DNA of 36,404 nucleotides from Prochlorococcus sp. AG-463-P14 (GTDB lineage Bacteria > Cyanobacteriota > Cyanobacteriia > PCC-6307 > Cyanobiaceae): assembly GCA_003209275.1 (NCBI GenBank), contig QCRX01000007.1, forward strand, positions 1-36,404, read 5' to 3'. The position numbers and the translations under genes were made by a program. Positions 8,303 through 16,991 of this stretch are shown here, one piece after another; position 1 is the first letter of the stretch; each line of letters starts with the position of its first letter. The notes below the pieces were generated by a model. It had not been told where the DNA came from. It made no database searches and saw only the letters and a list, made by a program, of their open reading frames with translations.

Positions 8303-8890
8303 ATGGCCAACATTGAACAGGCCCCAAGCCGTAGCATGCCAAATTTGTTGCATGTTCTGCCTGCATTTGCAAATGAAGCTGATTTAAGGCTCAACACAAT
8401 TATTGAGCTTAATTCCAATACGATTAACAAGTATGAGCTAATAACTGAAACTGGTCATTTAAAACTTGACCGTGTTGGATATTCATCTTTGGCATACCCA
8501 TTTGCTTATGGCTGTATTCCTAGGACTTGGGATGAAGATGGTGATCCCTTGGATATAGAAATAGTTAGTGTTACAGAGCCTTTAATCCCTGGCTCAATAG
8601 TTGAAGCAAGAATAATTGGGATAATGACTTTTGATGACGGCGGTGAAGTCGATGATAAGGTTATCGCTGTTGTTGCTGATGACAAACGTCTTGATCACAT
8701 TAAGAGTTTTGAGCAGCTAGGTGAGCAATGGTTAAAAGAAACTAAATACTATTGGGAGCATTATAAAGATCTTAAGAAGCCAGGAACTTGTAGAGTTAAT
8801 GGCTTCTTTGGTGTTGAAAAAGCCATAGAAATCATTAAGTCATGTGAGGCTCGTTATCTTTCCGAAATTGACCCTAAGCTAATAGATTAA
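8303..8890 (+). CDS. ppa: Family I inorganic pyrophosphatase, intact active site
   Basis: A 195-residue soluble pyrophosphatase that hydrolyses PPi to phosphate and pulls biosynthetic reactions forward. The family signature is complete as EDGDPLDIE (Asp79, Asp81, Asp84), followed by the metal-binding FDDGGEVDDK and the phosphate-binding YKDLKKPG. The ATG at 8303 (MANIEQAP) is chosen; an in-frame ATG at 8249 would overlap the carboxypeptidase gene. The N-terminal 30 residues and the block YPFAYGCIPRTW differ from the standard cyanobacterial enzyme, whereas the second homologue at 23863 has the standard cyanobacterial N-terminus but a changed signature. This copy is therefore probably the working enzyme and may have been acquired from outside the cyanobacteria; that origin is inference. 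Confidence 0.9.
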   Translation: MANIEQAPSRSMPNLLHVLPAFANEADLRLNTIIELNSNTINKYELITETGHLKLDRVGYSSLAYPFAYGCIPRTWDEDGDPLDIEIVSVTEPLIPGSIVEARIIGIMTFDDGGEVDDKVIAVVADDKRLDHIKSFEQLGEQWLKETKYYWEHYKDLKKPGTCRVNGFFGVEKAIEIIKSCEARYLSEIDPKLID

Positions 8891-8963
8891 ATATTCTCAA
8901 GGCCTTATATTTTCAATTAATTGAATTATTCTTATCGCTAATAAATGCTTCTAGAACTTTATG

Positions 8964-9917
8964 TTATGACCCTGGCCTTACTTCTTTAAAAATTTCATGG
9001 AGAATTTCTTCAGCACCTTGATTTTTAAGAGAGTTTGCTAGTTCTATGCCGATTGATTCGGGGCTATTAGCCGAACCATTTGCTGTATCACGGATTAATC
9101 TTTTGCCATCAAGACTTGCAACCATACCAATAAGGCTTAGTTGATTATCTTTTACTTCGCTATTTACGCCGATAGGTACCTGACAACCTCCTTCTAGTTC
9201 TCTTAGAAAGGCTCTCTCTGCAAGGCATCTTTGCGAGGTTGGCTTGTCTTCTAAGCATTTAATCGTTTCAAGTACGTCAGGTGACCCATCAACACATTCA
9301 ATACCTAGTGCACCTTGGCCGACCGCGTGAAGAGATACCGAGCTTGGAATTATCTGATGAATGCGGTTGGCAAATCCAAGCCTTGTTAGGCCAGCCGCAG
9401 CGAGAATTAGACAGTCGTATTGCTCTGCATCAAGCTTTTCGAGTCTTGTGAGTACATTTCCTCGTACATCTTTGAACACAAGATTTGGGTAAGTATGTCG
9501 AAGTTGTGCAAGGCGTCTAAGAGAGCTAGTACCTACAACAGATCCTGCCGGAAGAGTTTCCAACTTATATTCAGCATTTTTAGTATTTACTACTAGTGCA
9601 TCGGCAGGGTCTTCTCTTTTGGTAATACAGCCAAGTATCAATCCATCTGGAAGGTTTGTGGGTAGATCTTTTAGGGAATGAACTGCTATTTCTGCTTGAC
9701 CTAAAAGCATCTGCGCTTCAAGTTCTTTAGTGAAAAGACCTTTATCACCAATCTTGGCTAGAGCTACATCTAGGATTTTGTCTCCTTGTGTTGCCATTGC
9801 TTCTATTGAAATGGCTATATCTGGGTGCGCTTTGGCTAGCTCTTCCTTGACCCAGTTTGTCTGGACCATGGCCAGCTGGCTTCGGCGGGATGCGATGCGC
9901 AGTTGGTCTAAGGCCAT
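8964..9917 (-). CDS. hemC: Hydroxymethylbilane synthase (porphobilinogen deaminase)
   Basis: A 317-residue cytosolic enzyme that polymerises four porphobilinogens into hydroxymethylbilane, the shared precursor of heme, chlorophyll and cobalamin. Visible family blocks: [14 protein letters not shown] at the N-terminus, the catalytic-Asp region VHSLKDLPT at about 79-87, [12 protein letters not shown] at 129-140, [12 protein letters not shown], and [11 protein letters not shown] with Cys245 that carries the dipyrromethane cofactor. The start ATG 9917 gives the usual short N-terminus. It is downstream of the sigma-factor gene on the same strand but separated by 385 bp, so it is probably transcribed on its own. 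It converges with the pyrophosphatase gene. Confidence 0.97.
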   Translation of the reverse strand: MALDQLRIASRRSQLAMVQTNWVKEELAKAHPDIAISIEAMATQGDKILDVALAKIGDKGLFTKELEAQMLLGQAEIAVHSLKDLPTNLPDGLILGCITKREDPADALVVNTKNAEYKLETLPAGSVVGTSSLRRLAQLRHTYPNLVFKDVRGNVLTRLEKLDAEQYDCLILAAAGLTRLGFANRIHQIIPSSVSLHAVGQGALGIECVDGSPDVLETIKCLEDKPTSQRCLAERAFLRELEGGCQVPIGVNSEVKDNQLSLIGMVASLDGKRLIRDTANGSANSPESIGIELANSLKNQGAEEILHEIFKEVRPGS

Positions 9918-10096
9918 TGGAAATTATTAGTATCTATTCACATTAATCAAGCGACCTAACCATATTTCCTAAGTTTGACAATCCCTTATTGGAATGACTT
10001 GACCAAGATATTAGGAAATTCTTTTTTTCAGAAGGTTATACCCTTTATGTATTTCTATGGAAAGTTGATCAAATTTCTTTTGAGGAGTTAATAAAA

Positions 10097-10145
10097 ATAA
10101 GCCATCAAGAAAAATGCCTTATTTTCTAAGATAATGGCTTTAGAA
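10097..10145 (-). terminator. Possible intrinsic terminator downstream of the sigma-factor gene
   Basis: Read on the minus strand, AAGCCAT and ATGGCTT pair around a long loop that itself contains an inner stem (GAAAAT with ATTTTTC), and the structure is followed by ATTTTTATT. Outer stem of seven pairs only, so this is a weak candidate. Confidence 0.25.
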
Positions 10146-10206
10146 AAGGATTTGGCTAAACTATCTTTATAGAAACATTGTTCTTTTATCTCTTCTGTTC
10201 AGTCCT

Positions 10207-10240
10207 TACCAAGTAAATTCTATATAGAATTTACTTGGTA
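10207..10240. repeat. Perfect 34-bp palindrome, 17-bp arms with no spacer
   Basis: Arm sequence TACCAAGTAAATTCTAT followed immediately by its exact reverse complement. It lies 63 bp past the sigma-factor stop codon and 290 bp upstream of the hemC start. In RNA it would form a hairpin of 15 pairs with a small loop. Neither strand has a run of T after it, so a standard rho-independent terminator is not the obvious reading; a protein-binding dyad or an RNA-stabilising 3' hairpin are alternatives. Confidence 0.9.
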
Positions 10241-10302
10241 TCTTTCATAATAGACTTTAAAAGTATATTCGAGATAGCCTCCTTTGATAATAAAGAGCTA
10301 TT

Positions 10303-11616
10303 TTATTTGATGTATTCCTTGAGTACCCCATTCCTATTTGGATGACGGAGCTTTCTTAGGGCTTTTGCTTCTATTTGTCTGATTCTTTCTCTGGTGACAT
10401 CAAAAATTTGTCCGATTTCTTCTAGCGTCTTCATTCTGCCATCGTCTAATCCATATCTAAGTCTAAGAACATCTCTTTCTCGTGGACTAAGAGTTGCAAG
10501 AACTCCTTCCAAGTCTTCTCTAAGTAGGTTTTTAGCAACATCTTGTTCAGGGTTTTCAATATCTGCTTCTATAAAATCACCTAGGCGTGAATCTTCTTCT
10601 TTTCCTATCGGTGTTTCTAGTGATATTGGTAATTGTGCACTTTTAGCTATAAATCGAAGCTTTTCGATTGTCATTTCCATGCTTTCGGCAATCTCTTCTT
10701 CAGTTGGCTTCCTGCCAAACTCTTGACTAAGTACTTTTGTTGTTTTTTTGATTCTAGAAATTGTTTCGTAGAGATGTACTGGAAGGCGAATTGTTCTGCT
10801 TTGGTCTGCGATCGCTCGTGTGATTGCTTGGCGAATCCACCAGGTCGCATAAGTCGAGAACTTGTAGCCCTTTTCGTGGTCAAATTTTTCAGCAGCTCGA
10901 ATCAGTCCAAGACTGCCTTCTTGAATTAGATCTTGGAATGAAAGACCTCTGTTCATATATTTCTTTGCGATTGATACAACTAGACGAAGATTGGACTGGA
11001 CCATTTTTTCTTTAGCTCGTCTACCAAGCATTAGTCGGCGACGAAATTTAACTAAAGGCATTTGCTCTAGGGCTGCCCATTCTTTAGTGGTCGGATATTG
11101 ACCATTGTCCACTTCAAATTGAGCTGCAACTTCTTCGAGGTGAAGTAAGTCGGCAATTTTACGGGCGAGTTCAATTTCTTCGTCTGGTCTGAGTAGTCTG
11201 ATGCGACCAATCTCTTGTAAGTAGACCCGAATAGAGTCTTCTGTATAAACCCCTTTAGGACCAATTTTTATACTTGCAAGTGCTTTTGCTCTTGCTTCTT
11301 GTTCACTAAGAGAGATTGATAATGTTGGACTTATTTCTTCTTTTATATCTGCAATAGAAGGCGATGTTTCTTTTATTACTGGATCTGTTGGCTTAATGCC
11401 TTCTTTTTTCTTAGAAGATTCTGAGATGGTTGATGCCTTTACGTTCTTAGTAGTAGTTGAAGGTACAGCCTTCTTTGAAGATCGTGCAGCTGAAGTGGGC
11501 TTGACTTTTTTTGCTTTGCTTTTTGTTTTGGATCCTCCTTTAGGAACGGCTGCACTTTTTTTTGCAGCTTTTGGCGGAGTCTTTACATTTGAAGCTTTTG
11601 TGGCAGCAGCAGTCAT
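10303..11616 (-). CDS. rpoD: Principal (group 1) sigma-70 factor RpoD/SigA
   Basis: A 437-residue sigma factor. Residues 1-100 are a low-complexity Lys/Ala/Ser/Thr-rich tail; region 1.2 begins at about 127 ([16 protein letters not shown]); region 2 at about 205-275 has [12 protein letters not shown], the core-binding [20 protein letters not shown] and the -10 recognition helix [15 protein letters not shown]; region 3 follows ([11 protein letters not shown]); region 4 has [10 protein letters not shown] and the -35 recognition helix [18 protein letters not shown]. The full set of regions and the exact 2.4 sequence point to the housekeeping factor, not an alternative group 2 sigma, though cyanobacterial group 2 factors are close relatives. 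The gene diverges from priA across a 370-bp region. Confidence 0.92.
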   Translation of the reverse strand: MTAAATKASNVKTPPKAAKKSAAVPKGGSKTKSKAKKVKPTSAARSSKKAVPSTTTKNVKASTISESSKKKEGIKPTDPVIKETSPSIADIKEEISPTLSISLSEQEARAKALASIKIGPKGVYTEDSIRVYLQEIGRIRLLRPDEEIELARKIADLLHLEEVAAQFEVDNGQYPTTKEWAALEQMPLVKFRRRLMLGRRAKEKMVQSNLRLVVSIAKKYMNRGLSFQDLIQEGSLGLIRAAEKFDHEKGYKFSTYATWWIRQAITRAIADQSRTIRLPVHLYETISRIKKTTKVLSQEFGRKPTEEEIAESMEMTIEKLRFIAKSAQLPISLETPIGKEEDSRLGDFIEADIENPEQDVAKNLLREDLEGVLATLSPRERDVLRLRYGLDDGRMKTLEEIGQIFDVTRERIRQIEAKALRKLRHPNRNGVLKEYIK

Positions 11617-11986
11617 ATCGGTAAAGGCGAACGAAAGATGAACTCAACTAGGCAGTAAAAACCTGAAAAAGAAAAGCAAATGACCATCACACCAGGGGAG
11701 ATCACAGATCGTTTAGCTATAAACCAATAAAATTAATGATCAGAAAACCTCTGTGGGATTTTGGTTGATCGTCTATTGGCTATTAAAGGAACTGTGTTTT
11801 GGTTAAACCTGAAAAGGAGGTATGCATGGACTGGGGCAGGGATGTCAGGGGCTTTCTCAGACCGGCCGACCAATAATTGGAGTTATCCAAATGGTTCTAG
11901 CTTCGTGTCTTCCCACTGGACGGAACTCTGCTCAGTTCCGACAACAGCCTTTGAGCTGTCCAACAACCACATTTTAAAAAAAATTT
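11617..11986. other. 370-bp divergent intergenic region, rpoD leader and priA upstream sequence
   Basis: The sigma-factor side (11617-11810) is AT-rich. From about 11813 to 11965 the sequence is richer in GC than its surroundings and carries a full Shine-Dalgarno sequence, short overlapping reading frames and two adjacent hairpins: GGAACT/AGTTCC at about 11923-11940 and ACAGC/GCTGT at about 11943-11959, enclosed by TGGAC and GTCCA. It ends in an A-rich tract just before priA. I do not recognise a known riboswitch, 6S RNA, SRP RNA or tmRNA here. Promoters for both genes must lie in this region but I cannot place them with confidence. Confidence 0.5.
11814..11820 (+). promoter_or_regulatory. 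Full Shine-Dalgarno sequence AAGGAGG ahead of short reading frames
   Basis: AAGGAGGT is an exact complement of the 16S anti-Shine-Dalgarno end, unusual in this window where most genes lack one. Five bases separate it from ATG 11826, which opens a 16-codon frame ending at 11876 (MDWGRDVRGFLRPADQ). ATG 11822 in another frame opens a 51-codon ORF to 11977, but with a one-base spacer. A third frame is also open from TTG 11761 to 12003. A leader peptide for priA or an RNA element is possible; which, if any, frame is translated is not known. Confidence 0.4.
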
Positions 11987-14239
11987 GTGACCTCGGCAAG
12001 TAATAAATCATTATTGGTTTTTCAAGAGGCTGATGTCTGGCTGGATGTCGGACGAGAAGGGAAGTGCTTTACCTATATAGATCGACATAGATATGACGTG
12101 AATACTGGAGATTTGGTGTTGGTCAGATTGCGCGGAAGATTAATGCAGGGCCTTGTTGTCGCTAAGCGTCCTTGTATTTCTTTGGAAAGGCGCTTGGCAG
12201 ATATCGAAAAGTTGGTTCAGCGAGCGGCAGTCGATTCTCAATGGCAAGAATGGTTGGAAGCAATGGCTGCAAGTTGTTATACAAGTTCTTTCCGAATGTT
12301 AAAAGCGGCTTTGCCACCAGGTTGGCTAGGTCAGCGAGATGTCTCCTCTAGTGAGCCAAGACTTTTTTGGTGGGTTTGCTTGAAATATGGTGATTTTTCG
12401 AATGAAAAGCTTCCATCTAGGCAGGCAGCTCTTGTGGCTGAATTGTCTGTAAGGGGTGGGGGAGGATGGCAGAAAGATCTTCAAAATGAAGGATTTTCAC
12501 TGGGAGTTATTAAAAGTCTGATTTTGAATGGGAGAGCTTTTCGTGAAAAACGAGAATTTAATCCTTTAGGAAATACTTCAATAGATTTACAGGAAGATAA
12601 GTTTGAGAAGGAATTACCCCAAGCTTTAACTGATGAACAGCAATCAGCACTAAATACTTACGAATCTCAGTCTCCAGGTGAGGCACTTTTGCTCTGGGGC
12701 GTAACAGGTTCAGGAAAGACTGAGGTCTATTTGCAAATTGCAGATCGTGAATTGAATAAAGGTAATAGTTGCTTGATACTTACTCCTGAAATTGGATTAA
12801 TCCCACAATTAGTTGATCGATTTAAGAGAAGATTTGGATCAAAAGTATTTGAATATCATAGCGGTTGTTCTAATCGAGAGCGAGTAGCTACTTGGAGGGA
12901 ATGCCTGACTTCTTCAGTGCCTTTAATTATTGTTGGAACTAGATCATCAATCTTTCTTCCTCTGTCACTTTTAGGCCTGATAGTTCTTGATGAAGAGCAT
13001 GATAGCTCCTATAAACAGGAGTCGCCAATGCCCTGCTACCACGCTAGAGATCTTGCTTTAGACCGCGCACATAGAACCGGAGCAAAAGTGGTGCTAGGTA
13101 CTGCTACTCCATCACTTTCGACATGGAAATCTATTTATCCAGAAGGAGAAATTGTACTTGCACGTTTGACTCGACGTATTTCAAATAGACCCTTGCCAGA
13201 AGTAAATATAGTTGACATGAGACAGGAATTAGCCTCAGGTCACCGTCATCTTGTTAGCAGAAAATTGATGGAATATCTTCGAAAATTACCTGAAAAGAAT
13301 GAGCAAGCTGTTGTATTAGTTCCAAGAAGGGGTTACAACACTTTTTTGAGTTGTCGAAGTTGTGGAGAGGTTGTGCAATGTCCAAATTGTGATGTGGCTC
13401 TAAGTGTTCATAGGAAAAGAAACGGATATCAGTGGTTGAGATGTCACTGGTGTGACCATCGAGAGGAAATTGAGGTGAATTGTAAATACTGTGGCTCTAA
13501 AGCTTTTAAGCCTTTTGGAGCAGGCACTCAAAGAGTTATGGAACAACTTTCAGAAGAACTTCAAGAGTTGAGATTGCTTCGTTTTGATCGTGATTCAACA
13601 GGAGGTAGAGATGGCCATAGAAAGCTTCTTGAGCAATTCGCTTCTGGGAAAGCAGATGTGCTCGTAGGCACTCAGATGCTTGCAAAAGGTATGGACTTGC
13701 CTCGAGTAACGCTAGCTGCTGTTATCGCGGCAGATGGTTTATTGCATCGACCTGATTTGCAGGCAACTGAGCAAAGTCTTCAGTTGATGATGCAGCTTGC
13801 AGGACGTGCTGGTAGAGGTGAACTGCCTGGAAAAGTATTTGTTCAGACTTATTGCCCCCAACACCCTGTGATTATTCACTTGGTGGATGGTCGTTATGAG
13901 GAGTTCTTAAAGCATGAGGGCAAGCTGCGACATGAAGCACGTTTGGTGCCCTATAGCCGAGCATGTTTGCTTCGACTTTCAGGAGAATTTGCTTCAATTA
14001 CTGCTACTGCTGCGGCTGCTTTAGCTGAAAGGTTAAGGCCTTTATGTGAATCAAAAGGGTGGGTTTTGATTGGACCCGCTCCTTCTATGGTCGCGAGGGT
14101 TGCAGGTAGAAGCCGATGGCAACTTTTACTTCATGGGCCAGAAAAAAGCGAATTGCCTCTCCCTAAAGGAACCACTCTTTGGAATGAATTGCCTCGTGGA
14201 GTTTTTTTATCAATAGATCCAGATCCAATTCAGCTATAA
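11987..14239 (+). CDS. priA: Primosomal protein N' (PriA helicase)
   Basis: A 750-residue superfamily 2 helicase that reloads the replisome at stalled forks. Seen: an N-terminal DNA-binding domain, Walker A GVTGSGKTEVY at about 238-248, DEEH at 335-338, the GTRSSIF and TATPSLSTW motifs, and a zinc-binding domain with eight cysteines at about 456-502 (CRSCG, CPNCD, CHWCD, CKYCG). Helicase motifs V and VI are present as GTQMLAKGMDLPRV and QLAGRAGRG. The start GTG 11987 (MTSASNKSL) gives the normal length. The gene ends four bases from the convergent 14244 gene. Its leader (11813-11977) is unusual, see separate entries. Confidence 0.96.
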   Translation: MTSASNKSLLVFQEADVWLDVGREGKCFTYIDRHRYDVNTGDLVLVRLRGRLMQGLVVAKRPCISLERRLADIEKLVQRAAVDSQWQEWLEAMAASCYTSSFRMLKAALPPGWLGQRDVSSSEPRLFWWVCLKYGDFSNEKLPSRQAALVAELSVRGGGGWQKDLQNEGFSLGVIKSLILNGRAFREKREFNPLGNTSIDLQEDKFEKELPQALTDEQQSALNTYESQSPGEALLLWGVTGSGKTEVYLQIADRELNKGNSCLILTPEIGLIPQLVDRFKRRFGSKVFEYHSGCSNRERVATWRECLTSSVPLIIVGTRSSIFLPLSLLGLIVLDEEHDSSYKQESPMPCYHARDLALDRAHRTGAKVVLGTATPSLSTWKSIYPEGEIVLARLTRRISNRPLPEVNIVDMRQELASGHRHLVSRKLMEYLRKLPEKNEQAVVLVPRRGYNTFLSCRSCGEVVQCPNCDVALSVHRKRNGYQWLRCHWCDHREEIEVNCKYCGSKAFKPFGAGTQRVMEQLSEELQELRLLRFDRDSTGGRDGHRKLLEQFASGKADVLVGTQMLAKGMDLPRVTLAAVIAADGLLHRPDLQATEQSLQLMMQLAGRAGRGELPGKVFVQTYCPQHPVIIHLVDGRYEEFLKHEGKLRHEARLVPYSRACLLRLSGEFASITATAAAALAERLRPLCESKGWVLIGPAPSMVARVAGRSRWQLLLHGPEKSELPLPKGTTLWNELPRGVFLSIDPDPIQL

Positions 14240-14243
14240 AAAT

Positions 14244-14741
14244 TTATCTTGCAATGATTGAATGACAACTACTTAGGAGAATGGTCAACATACTAAGAAC
14301 AATAAAAACAAAAGTTGAAAACCCTAATCCCAATCCTTTAGTAGCTCCAGTAGGAGGAGGTGGCGGTATTTTTTTAAGGTTTTTGCGTGCCTGACTTGGT
14401 TTATTTAAAGATTTGCCTTCGAAGGTTGTTAACTCAACCCTTGGTAATTCTATGGACCAATTTCTTGGCCTTTGTAAACTTGGGGCTTCCAAAATCGAAA
14501 GCAATTGTTTCGATTGTTGGCGGATATCAGGATCTTTACATTGGGTGAGAAGACGACAGATTGAAATAGCTTTTTTCTCTTCACCTTGTCCCATAAGAGC
14601 AGTAATCATAAGCATTCTGACTTTGGATCCTTCTTCTTGACTCGCAGGAAATTTTTTAGCTAATGGTTCAAGGAATTTTAGGCATTGTCCATAATCTCCT
14701 CGTTGTATCGCTGCTTCAGCTGATCCCAAGGAAAAGACCAT
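14244..14741 (-). CDS. Tail-anchored protein with TPR-like helices, function unknown
   Basis: A 165-residue protein I cannot name. Residues 1-85 read as paired amphipathic helices of TPR type (AAIQRGDYGQCLKFLEPLAKKFP, shown partly; then a second repeat around KKAISICRLLTQC). A linker follows with a polyproline turn (KKIPPPPPTG, about 123-132) and then one hydrophobic C-terminal helix (GFSTFVFIVLSMLTILL), which suggests a cytoplasmic domain anchored by its tail. It starts two bases after the argB stop and is therefore probably in the DUF2854-argB transcript. It is convergent with priA, with four bases between. A scaffold or adaptor role is only a guess from the repeats. Confidence 0.75.
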   Translation of the reverse strand: MVFSLGSAEAAIQRGDYGQCLKFLEPLAKKFPASQEEGSKVRMLMITALMGQGEEKKAISICRLLTQCKDPDIRQQSKQLLSILEAPSLQRPRNWSIELPRVELTTFEGKSLNKPSQARKNLKKIPPPPPTGATKGLGLGFSTFVFIVLSMLTILLSSCHSIIAR

Positions 14742-14743
14742 TC

Positions 14744-15667
14744 TTAACTTCTACTCGTCAGCATTGTGCCTATGCCTGCATCAGTAAATATTTCTAGAAG
14801 AAGTGCATGAGGAATCCTTCCATCAATAATATGTGCAGCTGAGACTCCTTGGGCTAATGCTCTAATACAACACTCTGTTTTGGGTTTCATACCATTATTA
14901 ATGATACCTTCACTTATTAGTTGACGGGCCTCAGATAAACGCAATTGCCTAAAGAGAGAGGAATGGTTATCTTTATCTCTTAGTATCCCAGGTGTATCGG
15001 TTAAAAGAATTAACTTTTCTGCCCCAATGGAGGCGGCTAATTCGCCTGCAACTGTATCCGCATTTATATTATGAGAGATACCATCTGATGTTGCTGCAAC
15101 ACTAGAGATTACCGGAACATACCCTTTTGCGAGTAGGGGCTCAAGCACGTCTGGATTGACTCTGACTATGTCTCCAACTAATCCATAACTACCATCTCCT
15201 AAAGTTCTTGCTTCTACTAGGCCAGCATCAATACCACTTAACCCAACGGCAAGAGAATCAAGTTTATTTAGTCCATTTACTATTTGTTTATTTACACGGC
15301 CAATTAAGACCATCTCAACAACATTCATTGTTTCTAAATCGGTAATGCGTAATCCGTCTTTAAACTTTGACTTAATGCCAAGCCTCTTTAGCCATTGATT
15401 GATCTCTGGTCCTCCACCATGAACGATTACTGGCTGAACTCCAACAGTTGAAAGTAGAGCAATATCTCTAAAAACTGCTTCTTGCAGGTTTTCATGGGCC
15501 ATGGCGGCCCCACCATATTTAATTACAACTCTTCTCCCTCCAAAACGTTGGATATATGGCAAGGCTTCACTAAGAACAGAGACTCTGAGCGAGTCAGCTG
15601 CAGAATGATTTTCTGGAGATTGTTTTGCAGAAGAAAATGCTTCTTGAATTGCTTTAGCTAGGTCCAT
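14744..15667 (-). CDS. argB: Acetylglutamate kinase
   Basis: A cytosolic amino-acid kinase of about 307 residues that phosphorylates N-acetylglutamate in arginine synthesis. Visible: [10 protein letters not shown] near the N-terminus, the nucleotide/substrate loop [26 protein letters not shown], and [11 protein letters not shown]. In cyanobacteria this enzyme is the classic target of PII (GlnB), which relieves arginine feedback; the N-terminal helix implied in arginine sensing is present ([13 protein letters not shown]). Start: ATG 15667 (MDLAKAIQ) is preferred, overlapping the upstream DUF2854 gene by 14 bp; a TTG at 15718 preceded by AGGAG would add 17 residues. Likely operon: DUF2854 gene, argB, then the repeat protein. 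Confidence 0.95.
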   Translation of the reverse strand: MDLAKAIQEAFSSAKQSPENHSAADSLRVSVLSEALPYIQRFGGRRVVIKYGGAAMAHENLQEAVFRDIALLSTVGVQPVIVHGGGPEINQWLKRLGIKSKFKDGLRITDLETMNVVEMVLIGRVNKQIVNGLNKLDSLAVGLSGIDAGLVEARTLGDGSYGLVGDIVRVNPDVLEPLLAKGYVPVISSVAATSDGISHNINADTVAGELAASIGAEKLILLTDTPGILRDKDNHSSLFRQLRLSEARQLISEGIINNGMKPKTECCIRALAQGVSAAHIIDGRIPHALLLEIFTDAGIGTMLTSRS

Positions 15668-16226
15668 CCTCTTTTGAGATCGCCTCTTTGTTTTGTTTTG
15701 GAAGAAGTAATAGATCAAGCTCTCCTGATGCTGGAGAGGTGAATTCAGCGTAAAGACCTTTGGTGAAAAATCTTCCTAGACGCTCTTGTTTGTCTTGCCA
15801 ACGCTCAAGATTTACTCCAGCAAGTTCAAATCTCAAACGAACACCATATTGTTTGTTTGTTTCCAAGGCTTCAATTTCAATTAATTGAGGAGGGTTCTCT
15901 TCATCCCATAAGTTGAGAACTTTAAGTGAAGACTCCAGGTGAGCATTTTGTCCATATCGCCATCTTGTTACGTCATTAAGAAGCTTAGAAAGTTCTTGCG
16001 GGGCGTTCTTTTTGAAATTGGCCAGGCTTGAACTCTTGATTATTTTTTTCGCTGGAGGTAATTCTGATGTCTTTAGAGCTAGTCCTGCTAAGAAAATAGG
16101 AAAGCCATAAAAGAGAGTGGGCACGCTTAGATTTGCTGCACCAGTTAGATAAGCAACTCCTCCAATTACGGTTAGTACGCCTCCTGCGATAATAATTAAG
16201 CTTGCTGGAGAAAATAAATTCTTCAT
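15654..16226 (-). CDS. DUF2854 membrane protein
   Basis: A 190-residue protein with two N-terminal transmembrane helices ([19 protein letters not shown] and [14 protein letters not shown]) followed by a soluble domain. The helix pair, the [10 protein letters not shown] junction and the [10 protein letters not shown] block match the cyanobacterial and chloroplast DUF2854 family, whose function is not established to my knowledge. Its location could be plasma or thylakoid membrane. The 3' end overlaps the argB start by 14 bp, so the two are probably translationally linked, although no functional link to arginine synthesis is known. ATG 16226 is the only reasonable start. Confidence 0.82.
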   Translation of the reverse strand: MKNLFSPASLIIIAGGVLTVIGGVAYLTGAANLSVPTLFYGFPIFLAGLALKTSELPPAKKIIKSSSLANFKKNAPQELSKLLNDVTRWRYGQNAHLESSLKVLNLWDEENPPQLIEIEALETNKQYGVRLRFELAGVNLERWQDKQERLGRFFTKGLYAEFTSPASGELDLLLLPKQNKEAISKEDGPS

Positions 16227-16278
16227 GTTGGTAGTGGTTTTGCTAACGGTTGCTGGATGACTTTGATGATTAGTACTT

Positions 16279-16476
16279 ATGTCTTTTTCTAGAAAGCAAT
16301 CAAACGATTTAGGAGAGTTGATAATTCGACTTCAAGAAGATAGGGCCTGGTTGCTTGAGCAGATTGATCGTGGCAGATGGCCTGAGCTTCGTCTTGATTT
16401 GGCTGCATTAGAGAGGGAGTTAGGCCAGCTTCTAATTAGGGCCGAAGAGAGGCTAGAGGAGGAAAATGGTATTTAG
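16279..16476 (+). CDS. Small charged helical protein, 65 residues, unknown
   Basis: A 65-residue protein beginning MSFSRKQSNDLGELI and consisting almost wholly of charged and leucine residues in a heptad-like spacing (LLEQIDRGRWPELRLDLAAL, then ERELGQLLIRAEERLEEE), which predicts two long helices or a short coiled coil. No signal or membrane segment. I do not recognise the family. It diverges from the DUF2854 gene and converges on ssb with 15 bp between the two stops. The clean helical pattern supports a real gene. Confidence 0.65.
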   Translation: MSFSRKQSNDLGELIIRLQEDRAWLLEQIDRGRWPELRLDLAALERELGQLLIRAEERLEEENGI

Positions 16477-16491
16477 GAGATCAGTAATAGA

Positions 16492-16965
16492 TCAGAAGGG
16501 GATTTCATCTGTATCAGGGACTAGAGGAGAAGTATTCCAGCTCACATTCTCTTCTCCTGGAGAAGTTTGAGTTGATTGACTTTGTTTGGCTTGGTCTGCA
16601 GGGTTAGATGAGGATTTTTCAGGAGGTGGAAAACTATTTGGATCTTGATTTTTATTTTGATCTTTACTTAGAAGATGAAGCCTAGATAGCGTAAGTTCTG
16701 CACGCTTTTCTTTGGTTCCATCTTGCCGAGGGATAGTGTTCATTCGCAAGCGACCTTCTAAGACAAGTCTTTGCCCCTCGTTAATGCGATTCTGAAGGTC
16801 TTGGGCCATATTTCCCCATCCAACAACTTTGAGTTCTCCAGGGGAATCATCCGGCCTAAGCCCGTCGAAACTAACTTCCATTTCTGCAATTGGAGTTTTG
16901 TTGTCTTGGGTGTAGCGAACTGTAGGGGCTTTTTTGACTACAACTTCAAGGACACAGTGGTTCAT
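16492..16965 (-). CDS. ssb: Single-stranded DNA-binding protein
   Basis: A 157-residue SSB. Residues 1-105 are the OB fold (MNHCVLEVVVKKAPTVRY at the start, VVGWGNMAQDLQN and GRLRMNT typical of SSB strands). A Gln/Asn/Ser/Pro-rich linker follows, and the protein ends in the acidic tip DTDEIPF, the docking site for replication and repair proteins such as PriA, which is also encoded in this window. It is divergent from cobK with starts about 26 bp apart, so promoters must overlap the coding sequence. Confidence 0.9.
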   Translation of the reverse strand: MNHCVLEVVVKKAPTVRYTQDNKTPIAEMEVSFDGLRPDDSPGELKVVGWGNMAQDLQNRINEGQRLVLEGRLRMNTIPRQDGTKEKRAELTLSRLHLLSKDQNKNQDPNSFPPPEKSSSNPADQAKQSQSTQTSPGEENVSWNTSPLVPDTDEIPF

Positions 16966-16991
16966 TTCTCTTCTTGGTGGTGAGGGCCATC

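Larger units (their letters stand above)
9918..10302. other. 385-bp intergenic region between hemC and the sigma-factor gene
   Basis: No coding sequence of useful length is seen on either strand. The region holds the presumed hemC promoter, the 34-bp palindrome at 10207-10240, and an imperfect hairpin at about 10097-10145 (outer arms AAGCCAT and ATGGCTT) that on the minus strand is followed by ATTTTTATT and could terminate transcription from the sigma-factor gene. An unannotated small RNA is possible but not shown. Confidence 0.6.

Noticed and set aside
8912-8925. 14-bp AT-only palindrome between the pyrophosphatase and hemC genes
   Set aside because: All A/T but two pairs, no U-tract beyond it; chance level in AT-rich DNA.
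10394-10726. 110-codon frame opposite the sigma-factor gene, and many similar antisense frames elsewhere
   Set aside because: They mirror strongly conserved genes on the other strand and show Ser/Leu-rich composition typical of antisense shadows.
11761-12003. 80-codon frame from a TTG start overlapping the priA start
   Set aside because: No Shine-Dalgarno at its start, overlap with priA, odd codon use and no recognisable domain; the region is reported instead as an unexplained leader.
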